64,000 nt of DNA. It comes from Geodermatophilus sp. TF02-6 (lineage in GTDB: Bacteria; Actinomycetota; Actinomycetes; Mycobacteriales; Geodermatophilaceae). Shown in pieces: positions 42,766 through 55,459 of the stretch (its first letter is position 1; each line of letters opens with the position of its first letter). The position numbers and the translations under genes were made by a program. The stretch spans positions 235,251 to 299,250 of the forward strand of contig NZ_QOHF01000002.1 in the NCBI RefSeq assembly GCF_003319115.1. Direction: 5' to 3'. The notes under the pieces are model-generated. The model searched no databases. It was not told where the DNA came from and worked only from the letters and a program-made list of their open reading frames with translations.

Positions 42766-44655
42766 TCAGTCCGGCCGGGCCGCGCGCACCGGGACCGCGG
42801 CCCGCCCGCCGCCGCCGGGCGGCGGTGCACCGGCTGCGTCCTCGTCGGGCGGCCCGTCCGGGCACGGCGCCGTGGGCAGCCAGCGGGCCCACCAGCGCAG
42901 CAGGTGCTCCAGCCGCGCCAGCCGGTGCCGGGGCCGGCCGGGCCTGCCGCCCTCCCCGGGGAACAGCAGCAGCTCCGACGGCACGCCACGGCGCTTGAGC
43001 TCGCCGTAGAGCCGCAGCCCCTGCTCGCCCGGGCAGCTGCTGTCCTGCTCGCGGTGGACGACGAGGGTCGGCGTGGCGATCGGCGCCGCCGGCCGCTCCG
43101 GGTCCGGGTGCCGGTCCACGCAGCACCCGACGTCGGAGGCGGCCGGGTCGGCCGGGCCGTCCTCGCAGACCGCCGCGGCGAACCGGGCAGTCCGCCCGAC
43201 CAGCAGGGCGGCGAGGGAGCCGCCCTGGACGCCCACCCGGTGGGCGTCCAGGGCGGGGTCCGCGAGCGCGGCGTCGAGGAGGGCGACGGCGTCGTCGGCG
43301 TCGCGCGGGCCCGCCGCGCCGCGCGGGTCGCACCGGACGACGGCGTGGCCGGCCGACACCAGGACCTGCGTGTCCTCCGACAGCGACCAGCCCTCGGGGC
43401 GGTGCGGCCCGCCGGGGACGAGCAGCAGCACCGGGTGCGGCCCGGGGCCGTCCGGCACGGTCACCCACCCGTGCACCGGCGAGCCGTCGGACGCGGTGGC
43501 GAGCAGCTCGCGGGCCCGGTGCAGCCGGCCGGTCGCGCCCAGGGCCCGGCCGAAGCCGGTGAGCAGCCGCCGTCGTCCCGGGGTGATCGCGATCAGTTCC
43601 CCGGCGGAGCGGTCGTGCGCGACCGTGGCGACGACGACCCCGCCGCCCACGGCCACCCCGCGCACGGTGAACGGCCCGTCGACCAGCGCCTGCGGCGGAC
43701 CGCCGTCCAGCGGCACCCGCAGCAGCTCCACCCCGCCCCGGCGCCGGACGCCCAGGTGGGCCGCGCCCGCGGCCAGCACCGTCGCCGGCGTCTCGTCGCC
43801 GCGGTCGGTGGACCCGGGGTCGAGCACCGGCTCCACCGCGCCCCCGGCGGCCGGCACCCGGCACAGGGTGGCGCCGCTGTCGGCGACGTCGCGGCCCTCG
43901 GGGCCGAGGTCGGGCCGGGCGGTGAGGTGGATCCAGGCCCCGGAGGGGTCGTAGGCGGGCAGCGCGCACCGGGCCCGCCCGTCGGTGACCCGGCGCGGCG
44001 TCCCGCCCGCGGCGGGGACGGCGTGGACGTCGCGGACCAGGTCGCAGTCGGCCCGCGGGTGGCGGGCGGAGACGAAGGCCAGCTCGGCGCCGTCCGGGCG
44101 CCAGGTCACGTCGGTGTCGTCGGCGGGACCGTCGGTGAGCTGTCGCGGCTGCGGGAGGGGCGCGCCGTCGTCCTCCCCGTCGGGCGGCAGGTCGAGCACG
44201 AAGACGCACCGCGGGCCCGCGCCGTCCCGCCGGTACCGCAGGGTGGTGACCAGCCGCGGAGCGCCCGGGTCCCCGGCCGGCACCCGGGCGGTGTAGGCCA
44301 GCCGGCGGGAGTCCGGCGCCCACACCGGGGCGCCGGCGCCGAGCGGGGAGGCGGTCAGCCGCCGCGGCGCCCCGCCGGCGGTCGGCAGCAGGCAGATCTG
44401 CGGCGGCTCCCCGGGCTCGGCGCCGAGGTAGGCCAGCCAGCGGCCGTCCGGCGAGAACGCCGGTGCGCGGTCGCGGGCGCCCGAGGTCAGGGCGCGGGCC
44501 GGCGCGGAACCGTCGGTGGGCACCGCCCACAGCTGGCTGCGGAACCGGTCGCCGTCGAGGTCGGGGCGGGCCACGGCCACGACCGCCATCCGCCCGTCCG
44601 GGGAGACCGCCGGCACGCCCGGGGTGCGCAGCAGCTCGATGTCTTCAGCACGCAT
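42766..44655 (-). CDS. S9 prolyl oligopeptidase-family protein with degenerate active site
   Basis: The 629-residue product has an N-terminal WD40-like beta-propeller (repeats such as AVSPDGRMAVV, AFSPDGRWLAYLG, VTWRPDGAELAFVS) and a C-terminal alpha/beta hydrolase domain, as in acylaminoacyl peptidases. The nucleophile region is GVQGGSLAALL, where active relatives have GGSYGG. The acid is likely in HREQDSSCPGEQGL. The position normally filled by the catalytic His (FPGEGH) reads FPGEGG. It may be inactive or use another His, such as the one in RPRHRL eight residues on. ATG 44655 gives MRAEDIELL. It is convergent with phaZ. Confidence 0.85.
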   Translation of the reverse strand: MRAEDIELLRTPGVPAVSPDGRMAVVAVARPDLDGDRFRSQLWAVPTDGSAPARALTSGARDRAPAFSPDGRWLAYLGAEPGEPPQICLLPTAGGAPRRLTASPLGAGAPVWAPDSRRLAYTARVPAGDPGAPRLVTTLRYRRDGAGPRCVFVLDLPPDGEDDGAPLPQPRQLTDGPADDTDVTWRPDGAELAFVSARHPRADCDLVRDVHAVPAAGGTPRRVTDGRARCALPAYDPSGAWIHLTARPDLGPEGRDVADSGATLCRVPAAGGAVEPVLDPGSTDRGDETPATVLAAGAAHLGVRRRGGVELLRVPLDGGPPQALVDGPFTVRGVAVGGGVVVATVAHDRSAGELIAITPGRRRLLTGFGRALGATGRLHRARELLATASDGSPVHGWVTVPDGPGPHPVLLLVPGGPHRPEGWSLSEDTQVLVSAGHAVVRCDPRGAAGPRDADDAVALLDAALADPALDAHRVGVQGGSLAALLVGRTARFAAAVCEDGPADPAASDVGCCVDRHPDPERPAAPIATPTLVVHREQDSSCPGEQGLRLYGELKRRGVPSELLLFPGEGGRPGRPRHRLARLEHLLRWWARWLPTAPCPDGPPDEDAAGAPPPGGGGRAAVPVRAARPD

Positions 44656-44731
44656 GTGCGGTGTGGTCAGGACGCGTGGTCGATCGGGTGCACGGGGAGT
44701 GACGCTAGACCACCGGAGCGTGCACGTCGGG

Positions 44732-45838
44732 TCAGTGGCGAGGGGTGTCCTCCCCGACTCCGCGCCCTTCCGGCGCCGCGTCGCCGGCCCGCCGTTCGGC
44801 CTCGGCCAGCGCATCCGGCCCCTGACTGCCCACCGACCCGGCGACCTCGGCGTCGGTGGGCGCCGGCTCGGGCAGCTGGCCGCGCGTGCGCACCAGGCTG
44901 GCGACGGTGGCGACGACGAGGACGCCGAGGATGATGGCCAGCGACAGCCAGATCGGGATCTCCGGGACCGCCTCGACGGGCTCGCCGCCGTTGATGAACG
45001 GCACCTCGTTGGTGTGCAGCGCCTCCATGACCAGCTTCACGCCGATGAAGGCCAGGATCACCGCCAGACCCAGGGAGAGGTACACCAGCCGCTTGAGCAG
45101 GCCGCCGAGCAGGAAGTACAGCTGCCGCAGCCCCATGAGCGCGAAGACGTTGGCCGTGAAGACGATGAACGCCTCCTTGGTCAGCCCGAAGATCGCCGGG
45201 ATGCTGTCGAGGGCGAACAGCAGGTCGGTCGTGCCCAGGGCCAGGAAGACGACGATCATCGGCGTCCACAGCTTGCGGCCGCCCTCGACGACGCGGATCT
45301 TGTTGCCCTGGAAGTCCGAGGTCATCGGCAGCACCCGGCGCAGCCGCCGGATGAACGCGTTCTCCTCGTACTCCTCGTCCTCGCCGTGCTGCCGGACGAG
45401 GTTGATCGCCGTGTAGACCAGGAAGGCGCCGAAGAGGTAGAAGACCCAGGTGAAGCGCTCGATCACCGCGGCGCCGAGCAGGATGAACACCCCGCGCAGC
45501 ACCAGGGCGATGATGATGCCGACCATCAGGACCTGCTGCTGGAGGGCCCGGGGGACGCGGAAGCGCGCCATGATGATCACGAAGACGAACAGGTTGTCGA
45601 CCGAGAGGCTGTACTCGGTCAGCCAGCCCGCGTAGAACTCCGTCGCGTACCGCGTGTCGGTCACCGCGAGCAGCACCGCCCCGAACAGCAGCGCCAGGGC
45701 GATGTAGAAGCCCACCCACAGGCTGGCCTCCTTGACGGAGGGCTCGTGCGGGCGCCGGGCGATGATGGCCAGGTCGGCGAGCAGCAGGACCGTGAGCCCC
45801 ACGAACGTCGAGACCTCGAACCAGACGGGGAGCTCCAC
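44732..45838 (-). CDS. TerC family integral membrane protein (downstream copy)
   Basis: TerC/Alx/MeeY-type proteins are membrane transporters linked to manganese export and tellurite resistance. The 368-residue product has about 7-9 membrane segments and both signature acidic sites: LSVDNLFVFV near residues 78-87 and LFALDSIPAIFGLT near 208-221. The tail after residue 320 is hydrophilic. It lies 93 bases after the other terC, with a strong 12-base-pair hairpin in the gap, so read-through from the upstream riboswitch-controlled gene may be limited. Confidence 0.93.
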   Translation of the reverse strand: MELPVWFEVSTFVGLTVLLLADLAIIARRPHEPSVKEASLWVGFYIALALLFGAVLLAVTDTRYATEFYAGWLTEYSLSVDNLFVFVIIMARFRVPRALQQQVLMVGIIIALVLRGVFILLGAAVIERFTWVFYLFGAFLVYTAINLVRQHGEDEEYEENAFIRRLRRVLPMTSDFQGNKIRVVEGGRKLWTPMIVVFLALGTTDLLFALDSIPAIFGLTKEAFIVFTANVFALMGLRQLYFLLGGLLKRLVYLSLGLAVILAFIGVKLVMEALHTNEVPFINGGEPVEAVPEIPIWLSLAIILGVLVVATVASLVRTRGQLPEPAPTDAEVAGSVGSQGPDALAEAERRAGDAAPEGRGVGEDTPRH

Positions 45839-45891
45839 GAACTCCCACTCTAGGGGGCGCCCTCCCGGCGGGCCCCTGGTCGTCCGGGTGC

Positions 45892-45924
45892 GCCGGGCCC
45901 GCCTCGAGGTGGGGCGGGCCCGGC
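45892..45924 (-). terminator. Hairpin between the two terC genes
   Basis: A perfect 12-base inverted repeat (45892-45903 and 45913-45924) with a 9-base loop lies just past the upstream terC stop. There is no T tract. Candidate terminator or attenuator for the downstream terC. Confidence 0.5.
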
Positions 45925-45931
45925 GGCCCGG

Positions 45932-47158
45932 TCAGCGGGGCCGGGGCGCGGCGTCGGTCCGGGACGCCCGGGTGGCACCGGAGTCCGGGCCGGTCTCGGC
46001 GGGGCCTCCGCCCCCGGACCGGCCCTGGGGACCCTCGGCGCCGGTCACGGTCGCGTCGCCTGGCGACGTCGGGGTCCGGTCCGGGCTGCCGGCGTGCGGG
46101 TCGCGGTCGCCGGGCCCCTGGGCGAGGAGCCTCCCGCCGTCGGCGGCCGGGTCGCCGGCGCCCGTGGAGGACTCGATGCCGCGCGCCCGGTCGCGGCGGT
46201 TCTTGACCAGGCTGGCCACCGTGGTGACCGCGAGGGTGACGAGGATGACCGTCAGCGACAGCCAGGTGGGCACCTCGGGGATCACGGTCACGTGATCGCC
46301 GCCGTTGACGAACGGCAGCTCGTTGGTGTGCAGGGCGTGGATGAGCAGCTTGACGCCGATGAAGCCGAGGATGACGGCCAGGCCGTAGGACAGGTAGACG
46401 AGTCGGTCGAGCAGGCCGTCGATGAGGAAGAACAGCTGCCGCAGGCCCAGCAGGGCGAAGGCGTTGGCGGTGAAGACCAGGTAGGTCTCCTGGGTCAGCC
46501 CGAAGATGGCCGGGATCGAGTCGACGGCGAAGAGGATGTCGGCGCTGGCGATGGCGACCAGAGCGATGGCCAGCGGCGTGATGTACCGCTTGCCCCGCAG
46601 CTTCACGACCATCCGGTCGGAGTGGTAGTCCTCGGTGGTCGGCAGCACGCGACGGGTCAGCCGCAGGACGGCGTTCTCGCGGAACTCCTCGTCGTGCGAG
46701 TGACCGCCGCTGCGGGCCTGGGCCCAGGCGGTCCAGACGAGGAAGCCGCCGAAGACGTAGAAGACCCAGCTGAAGTTCTCGATCGCCGCGGCGCCGACGA
46801 AGATGAACACCGTCCGCAGCACCAGGGCGAAGGCGATGCCGAAGAGCAGCACCTTCTGCTGCAGCTCGCGGGGTACCGCGAAGCTGGCCATGACCAGCAC
46901 GAACACGAAGAGGTTGTCCACCGAGAGGCTCTTCTCGGTGACGAAGCCGGCGAAGTACTCCCCGCCGTACTCCGGGCCGGCGAACCAGAGCACGAGCAGG
47001 CCGAACACGACGGCGATGCCGACGTAGACGGCCGACCAGACCGCCGACTCCCGCAGCGTCGGTGCGTGCGGGGTGCGCACGTGGCCGACGAAGTCGAACA
47101 CGAGCAGGCCGATGATGGCGGCCACCGTGACCGTCCACACCCAGAAGGGGACGTCCAT
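45932..47158 (-). CDS. TerC family integral membrane protein (upstream copy, riboswitch-controlled)
   Basis: The 408-residue product is a TerC-type transporter with about 7-9 membrane segments. It carries the signature acidic sites LSVDNLFVFVLVM near residues 78-90 and LFAVDSIPAIFG near 205-216. A hydrophilic, Gly/Pro/Asp-rich C-terminal tail of about 90 residues has no recognisable domain. A yybP-ykoY (Mn2+) riboswitch lies directly upstream and its hairpin includes the ribosome site GGAGGT. This supports a role in manganese export. It is clearly paralogous to the copy at 44732-45838. Confidence 0.94.
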   Translation of the reverse strand: MDVPFWVWTVTVAAIIGLLVFDFVGHVRTPHAPTLRESAVWSAVYVGIAVVFGLLVLWFAGPEYGGEYFAGFVTEKSLSVDNLFVFVLVMASFAVPRELQQKVLLFGIAFALVLRTVFIFVGAAAIENFSWVFYVFGGFLVWTAWAQARSGGHSHDEEFRENAVLRLTRRVLPTTEDYHSDRMVVKLRGKRYITPLAIALVAIASADILFAVDSIPAIFGLTQETYLVFTANAFALLGLRQLFFLIDGLLDRLVYLSYGLAVILGFIGVKLLIHALHTNELPFVNGGDHVTVIPEVPTWLSLTVILVTLAVTTVASLVKNRRDRARGIESSTGAGDPAADGGRLLAQGPGDRDPHAGSPDRTPTSPGDATVTGAEGPQGRSGGGGPAETGPDSGATRASRTDAAPRPR

Positions 47159-47167
47159 ACCAGGGGT

Positions 47168-47295
47168 ACCTCCGGAGACTGGCGAGTGTCAGTACCGGAG
47201 GTCTCTCCCGCCGCCGGGCCGGCGACCGGCGGGGCCGGAGGTCGGGTCACGACCTCGTGGTGACGACTCCGCCGCGCAGGGATACTCCCCTCCAC
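47168..47295 (-). promoter_or_regulatory. yybP-ykoY manganese riboswitch upstream of terC
   Basis: Reading the minus strand, the leader contains GGGGAGTA (47290-47283), then GTCGTCACCACGA, then a GC-rich arm and GGAGAGACCTCCGGTACTG, the order expected for the yybP-ykoY Mn2+ aptamer. Its 3' end forms an 8-base-pair stem, ACCTCCGG (47202-47195) with CCGGAGGT (47175-47168). This stem sequesters the terC ribosome-binding site ten bases before the ATG. The layout fits translational control, with Mn2+ freeing the site. The call is from motif recognition, not a covariance search. Confidence 0.8.
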
Positions 47296-47391
47296 GCGGA
47301 CCCCGTCGACGGGCAGGCGTCATCGCCCGCGCACCGTGGGTCCGCAGCGTGCAACGAGCGGGGCCCGCGATCGGTTCCCGCCGCGTCCGGT

Positions 47392-49521
47392 TCAGGCGTG
47401 CGCGGCGTCGAGCTGGCGCAGCTCCTTCTTGAGCTCGGCGAGCTCGTCGCGCAACCGGGCGGCCACCTCGAACTGCAGCTCCCGGGCGGCGGCGAGCATC
47501 TGGTCGTTGAGCTGGGTGATGAGGTCGGCCAGCTCGTTGCGCGGCAGCCCCTGGGCGTCGATCCCGCCGGCCTTGGTGACCGAGCCGGCCTTCGTGCGCG
47601 ACGAGAGGCCGGGCACCGGTGCCTTGCCGCGGGACTGCTGCCGGCCCGAGCCGCCGATCAGCTCGGCGTCGCCGGCGTCCTCCGCCTCGCGGTAGATGCC
47701 GTCGAGGATGTCGACGATCCTCTTGCGCAGCGGCTGCGGGTCGATGCCGCGCTCGCGGTTGTAGGCGATCTGCTTCTCCCGGCGCCGGTTGGTCTCCTCG
47801 ATCGCCGTGGCCATCGAGGGGGTGACCGTGTCGGCGTACATGTGCACCTGCCCGGAGACGTTGCGGGCCGCGCGGCCGATCGTCTGGATCAGCGACCGGT
47901 TCGACCGGAGGAAGCCCTCCTTGTCGGCGTCCAGGATCGCGACCAACGACACCTCGGGCAGGTCGAGGCCCTCGCGCAGCAGGTTGATGCCGACCAGGAC
48001 GTCGTACTCGCCCTGCCGCAGCTCCCGGAGCAGCTCGACCCGGCGCAGCGTGTCCACCTCGGAGTGCAGGTAGCGCACCTTGATGCCGAGCTCGAGCAGG
48101 TAGTCGGTGAGGTCCTCGGCCATCTTCTTGGTCAGCGTGGTCACCAGGATCCGCTCGTCCTTCTCCTCGGTGCGCTCCCGGATCTCGTGCACCAGGTCGT
48201 CGATCTGCCCCTTGGTCGGCTTCACCACGACCTCGGGGTCGACCAGGCCGGTCGGCCGGATGACCTGCTCGACGACCTCGCCCTGCACCCGGCCCAGCTC
48301 GTAGTCGCCGGGGGTGGCGGAGAGGTACACCGTCTGGCCGATCCGGTCGGTGAACTCCTCCCACTTCAGCGGGCGGTTGTCCATCGCCGAGGGCAGCCGG
48401 AAGCCGTGCTCGACGAGGGTGCGCTTGCGGCTCGTGTCGCCCTCGTACATGCCGCCGATCTGCGGCACGGTCACGTGCGACTCGTCGATCACGAGCAGGA
48501 AGTCGTCGGGGAAGTAGTCGAGCAGGCAGGAGCCCGCGCTGCCGGCCGCGCGGCCGTCGATGTGCCGCGAGTAGTTCTCGATGCCGGAGCAGAAGCCGAC
48601 CTGGCGCATCATCTCGATGTCGTAGGTCGTGCGCATGCGCAGCCGCTGGGCCTCCAGCAGCTTGCCCTGCCGCTCCAGCTCGGCCAGCCGCTGCTCCAGC
48701 TCGGCCTCGATCGAGGTGATCGCCCGCTCCATCCTGTCGGGGCCGGCGACGTAGTGGGTGGCCGGGAACACGAACAGCTCGTCGACCTCGCGGACCACCT
48801 CGCCGGTGAGCGGGTGCAGGTAGTACAGCCGCTCGACCTCGTCGCCGAACATCTCGATCCGGACGGCGAGCTCCTCGTAGACCGGGAACACCTCGACCGT
48901 GTCGCCCCGCACGCGGAAGGTGCCGCGGGTGAAGGAGAGGTCGTTGCGGGTGTACTGCTCGGTGACCAGCGTGCGCAGCAGCTCGTCGCGGTCGCGCTCC
49001 TCCCCCACCCGCAGCCGCAGCGCGCGGTCGACGTACTCCTGCGGCGTGCCCAGGCCGTAGATGCAGGAGACCGTGGCGACCACCACGACGTCGCGGCGGG
49101 TGAGCAGGCTCATCGTCGCCGAGTGCCGCAGCCGCTCCACCTCCTCGTTGATCGAGGAGTCCTTCTCGATGTAGGTGTCGGTCTGCGGGACGTAGGCCTC
49201 GGGCTGGTAGTAGTCGTAGTAGGAGACGAAGTACTCGACGGCGTTGTCCGGCAGCAGCTCGCGGAACTCGTTGGCCAGCTGGGCGGCCAGGGTCTTGTTC
49301 GGCGCCATGACCAGCGTCGGCCGCTGCACCTGCTCGACCAGCCAGGCGGTGGTCGCCGACTTGCCGGTGCCGGTGGCGCCGAGGAGGACGGTGTCGGCCT
49401 CCCCGCGGCGGACCCGCTCGGCCAGCGCCTCGATCGCGGCCGGCTGGTCGCCCGAGGGCTGGAACTCGCTGACGACGCGGAACCGCCCCTGCGTGGGGAC
49501 GATGTCGGTGGTGGCGCGCAC
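47392..49521 (-). CDS. uvrB: Excinuclease ABC subunit B
   Basis: UvrB verifies DNA damage and holds the preincision complex for UvrC. The 709-residue product has Walker A GATGTGKS at residues 48-55, the beta-hairpin segment [12 protein letters not shown] that inserts between strands, the DExx box [14 protein letters not shown], helicase motif VI (QTIGRAARN) and a C-terminal UVR motif ([20 protein letters not shown]). GTG 49521 gives [14 protein letters not shown], the usual actinobacterial start. Divergent from glgX with 259 bases between them. No LexA-like box was seen there. Confidence 0.96.
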   Translation of the reverse strand: MRATTDIVPTQGRFRVVSEFQPSGDQPAAIEALAERVRRGEADTVLLGATGTGKSATTAWLVEQVQRPTLVMAPNKTLAAQLANEFRELLPDNAVEYFVSYYDYYQPEAYVPQTDTYIEKDSSINEEVERLRHSATMSLLTRRDVVVVATVSCIYGLGTPQEYVDRALRLRVGEERDRDELLRTLVTEQYTRNDLSFTRGTFRVRGDTVEVFPVYEELAVRIEMFGDEVERLYYLHPLTGEVVREVDELFVFPATHYVAGPDRMERAITSIEAELEQRLAELERQGKLLEAQRLRMRTTYDIEMMRQVGFCSGIENYSRHIDGRAAGSAGSCLLDYFPDDFLLVIDESHVTVPQIGGMYEGDTSRKRTLVEHGFRLPSAMDNRPLKWEEFTDRIGQTVYLSATPGDYELGRVQGEVVEQVIRPTGLVDPEVVVKPTKGQIDDLVHEIRERTEEKDERILVTTLTKKMAEDLTDYLLELGIKVRYLHSEVDTLRRVELLRELRQGEYDVLVGINLLREGLDLPEVSLVAILDADKEGFLRSNRSLIQTIGRAARNVSGQVHMYADTVTPSMATAIEETNRRREKQIAYNRERGIDPQPLRKRIVDILDGIYREAEDAGDAELIGGSGRQQSRGKAPVPGLSSRTKAGSVTKAGGIDAQGLPRNELADLITQLNDQMLAAARELQFEVAARLRDELAELKKELRQLDAAHA

Positions 49522-49780
49522 GAGGACGACGGTACGACCCCCCGGTGACAGGACGACGCCCGTGAGCCACCAGCACACCGGCGGGGCGGGCGGGTCGTCG
49601 CGCGGGCTGTCGTGAGCGACGTCTCGGGTGACGCCGCCCGCCGGAGGGTTGGGCCGCTGCCGACGAGGGCACCGGGGACCTCGGAGCAGCACGCGCACCG
49701 ATCTCCCCGGCGAGGCTCGCCGCTGGGAGGCCACTGGCCCCCGGCCCACCCGGGGGCACCAAGCAGGAGGACCCCGTTAC

Positions 49781-51891
<2,111 letters not shown>

Positions 51892-51895
<4 letters not shown>

Positions 51896-54342
51896 CGGTG
51901 ACCGATCCGCGCGACACCGATCCGCGCGACACCGATCCGCGCGACACCGATCCGCGCGACACCGATCCGCGCGACACCGATCCGCGCGACACCGATCCGC
52001 GCGAGGAGGGGCGCCGGCGCGACGTCCCCACCGCCACCTACCGGCTGCAGGTCACCGCCGAGCACACCCTGGACGACGCCGCGTCGCTGGCCGGCTACCT
52101 GGCCGACCTCGGGGTCAGCCACGCCTACACCTCCCCGCTGCTGCGCGCGGCGGCGGGCAGCACGCACGGCTACGACACCGTCGACCACGCGCACGTCGAC
52201 GAGTCCCGCGGCGGGCGGGAGGGCTTCGACCGGCTGGTCGCGGCGCTGCACGAGCACGGGCTCGGGCTGGTGCTCGACCTGGTGCCCAACCACATGGGCG
52301 TCGGCGACCCCGCCGAGGCGCCGTGGTGGTGGGACGTGCTCCAGCACGGGCGCGACAGCGTCCACGCCGCCGCGTTCGACGTCGACTGGGACGCAGGCGC
52401 CGGCCGGGTGCGCATCCCGGTGCTCGGGTCGGCGGACGACGTCGAGAAGCTCGAGGTGGTCGACGGGCCGGACGGCTCGGAGCTGCGCTACCACGACCAC
52501 CGCTTCCCGATCGCGCCCGGCACGGGTGAGGGCAGCCCGCAGGAGGTGCACGACCGCCAGCACTACGAGCTGGTCGACTGGCGGCGGGCCGACCGCGACC
52601 TGAACTACCGGCGGTTCTTCGCGATCAACACCCTGGCCGGGCTGCGCGTGGAGGACCCGGAGGTCTTCCGGGCCACGCACGAGCTGGTGCTGCGGCTGGT
52701 CGCGGACGGCGCGGTCGACGGGCTGCGGATCGACCACCCCGACGGGCTGGCGAGCCCTGCGGGGTACCTCGACCGGCTGGCCGAGGCCACCGGCGGCCGG
52801 TGGACCGTGGTGGAGAAGATCCTCGAGCCCGGCGAGGACCTGCCGGAGTCGTGGCGGACCGCCGGGACGACCGGCTACGACGCCCTCGCCGAGGTGGACG
52901 ACGTGCTCGTCGACCCGGCCGGGGAGCCGGCGCTGACCGCCCTGGACACCGAGCTGTCCGGCGCGCCGGTGGACTACGCCGAGCTGGTGCGGAGGAGCAA
53001 GCGCGAGGTCACCGACGGGATCCTCGGCTCGGAGGTGGCCCGGCTGGTGCGGGTCATCGGCGAGCTGCCGGGCGTCGACGTCGACACCGAGGAGGAGGCT
53101 CTGGCCGAGCTGCTGGCCTCCTTCCCGGTCTACCGCACCTACCTGCCCGACGGGCGCGAGCACCTCGACGCCACGGTGGCCGCCGTCCGGGAGCGCCGCC
53201 CGGACCTCACCGCCGCCGTCGACGCCCTCCACCCGGTGCTGTCGCGGGCCGGCACCGAGGCGGCGACCCGGTTCGAGCAGACCAGCGGCCCGGTCATGGC
53301 CAAGGGCGTGGAGGACAGCGCGTACTACCGGTGGGCGCGGTTCGTCGTGCTCAACGAGGTCGGCGGCGACCCGGCGCGCTTCGGCAGCACGGTCGCGCAG
53401 TTCCACGAGGCCCAGCGCCGCCGGGCCGAGCGCAGGCCGCGGTCGATGACCACGCTGACCACGCACGACACCAAGCGCAGCGAGGACACCCGCGCCCGGC
53501 TGGCGGTGCTGGCGGAGGTCCCCGACGAGTGGGCGCAGCTGGTGCGGGGCTGGCTGGAGCGGCACCCGCTGCCCGACCGGCCGCTGGCGCACCTGATGTG
53601 GCAGAACCTGGTCGGGGCCTGGCCGCTGTCGCGGGATCGGGCGCACGCGTACGCCGAGAAGGCCGCCCGCGAGGCGGGGACGTCGACGACGTGGACCGAC
53701 CCGGACGAGGAGTTCGAGGCGGCGCTGCACGCGCTGGTCGACGCCGCCTACGACGACCCGACGACGAACGCCGAGGTCGAGCGGTTCGTCGCCCGCATCG
53801 CGCCGTCCGGCCGGTCGAACTCGCTGTCCCAGAAGCTGCTGCAGCTGACCGTGCCCGGCGTCCCGGACGTCTACCAGGGCACCGAGCTGTGGGACCTCTC
53901 CCTGGTCGACCCGGACAACCGCCGCCCGGTCGACCACGACCTGCGCCGCCGGCTGCTCGCCCGCCTCGACGAGGGCTGGGTGCCGCCGGTGGACGCCGAG
54001 GGCGCGGCGAAGCTGCTCGTCGTCTCCCGGACCCTGCGGACCCGGCGGGAGCACCGGGAGTGGTTCGCCGGGTACGAGCCGGTGGCGGCCACCGGGTCGG
54101 CGGCCGGGCACGTGGTGGCCTTCGACCGGGGGTCCGGCGAGGAGGGCGGCGCGGTGACGGTGGCGACGCGGCTGCCGGTCGGGCTGGCCGACGCCGGTGG
54201 GTGGGGCGACACCGCGCTGCAGCTGCCCAACGGCGCCTGGCGGGACCTGCTCACCGGCGACCGGTTCGTCTCCGATGCCGCCGGGCTGCCCGTCGATCCG
54301 CTGCTGGAGCGGCTGCCGGTCGCCCTGCTCGTCCGGAACTGA
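51892..54342 (+). CDS. treY: Maltooligosyltrehalose synthase TreY, repeat-extended N-terminus
   Basis: TreY isomerises the reducing-end glucose of maltodextrins to a trehalose unit, the first step of trehalose synthesis from glycogen. The 816-residue product begins [13 protein letters not shown]: seven [10 protein letters not shown] units encoded by a 15-base tandem repeat precede the conserved [11 protein letters not shown] start. Family sites include [24 protein letters not shown], the nucleophile in [11 protein letters not shown], the acid in VVEKIL and [18 protein letters not shown] 51892 overlaps the glgX stop (GTGA), so translation is probably coupled. A strong hairpin follows the stop codon. 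Confidence 0.95.
51901..52005 (+). repeat. Seven 15-base tandem repeats at the treY 5' end
   Basis: The unit ACCGATCCGCGCGAC is repeated seven times from 51901 to 52005. Six units are perfect and the last differs only at its final base. Each adds TDPRD in frame. The array begins at the fourth codon of treY. Its near-perfect identity implies recent expansion or ongoing homogenisation. Confidence 0.95.
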
Positions 54343-54350
54343 GAGCGAGT

Positions 54351-54390
54351 TCACACCCGCCCCGGACCGACGCTCCTGGGGCGGGTGTGA
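54351..54390 (+). terminator. Hairpin after treY
   Basis: A perfect 13-base inverted repeat (54351-54363 and 54378-54390) with a 14-base loop lies nine bases past the treY stop. There is no T tract. It probably ends or attenuates the glgX-treY transcript before the rpf leader. Confidence 0.65.
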
Positions 54391-54564
54391 CCAGCGGTTC
54401 TGCTCCGGCCGTCCGCCGGCCGGCCGGGCTGGGACGGGGTGCCGCCCGGGGTGGGACGCGCCCAGCCGTGACCTGTTCGTTACCTTGTTCTCGCACCCGC
54501 CCGACCGAGACCGGGTGCCGGAGCCGATCCGCCCAACCCCGTCCGTCGGCGTCCGTCCCTTCCG

Positions 54565-55337
<773 letters not shown>

Positions 55338-55343
55338 GCCGTG

Positions 55344-55376
55344 CGGCGGCCGGGGGAGCTCCTCCCCCGGCCGCCG
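55344..55376 (+). terminator. Hairpin after the rpf-type gene
   Basis: A perfect 15-base inverted repeat (55344-55358 and 55362-55376) with a 3-base loop begins six bases after the stop codon. No T tract is present. Strong candidate intrinsic terminator of the GC-rich type. Confidence 0.75.
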
Positions 55377-55459
55377 GCCCGGTCGGGGCCCGCGGGGATT
55401 GACCGCGACTGCCGCGGGCAAGACCTCCCGGCCACCCCCGATCCCCTGGAGGCTCCCGC

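Noticed and set aside
45839..45931. Second Mn riboswitch before the downstream terC
   Set aside because: The gap is only 93 bases and holds a simple hairpin. The GGGGAGTA and GTCGTCA blocks are absent.
51901..52005. Possible CRISPR-like array
   Set aside because: The units are contiguous 15-mers without spacers and lie in frame within treY. No cas gene is present.
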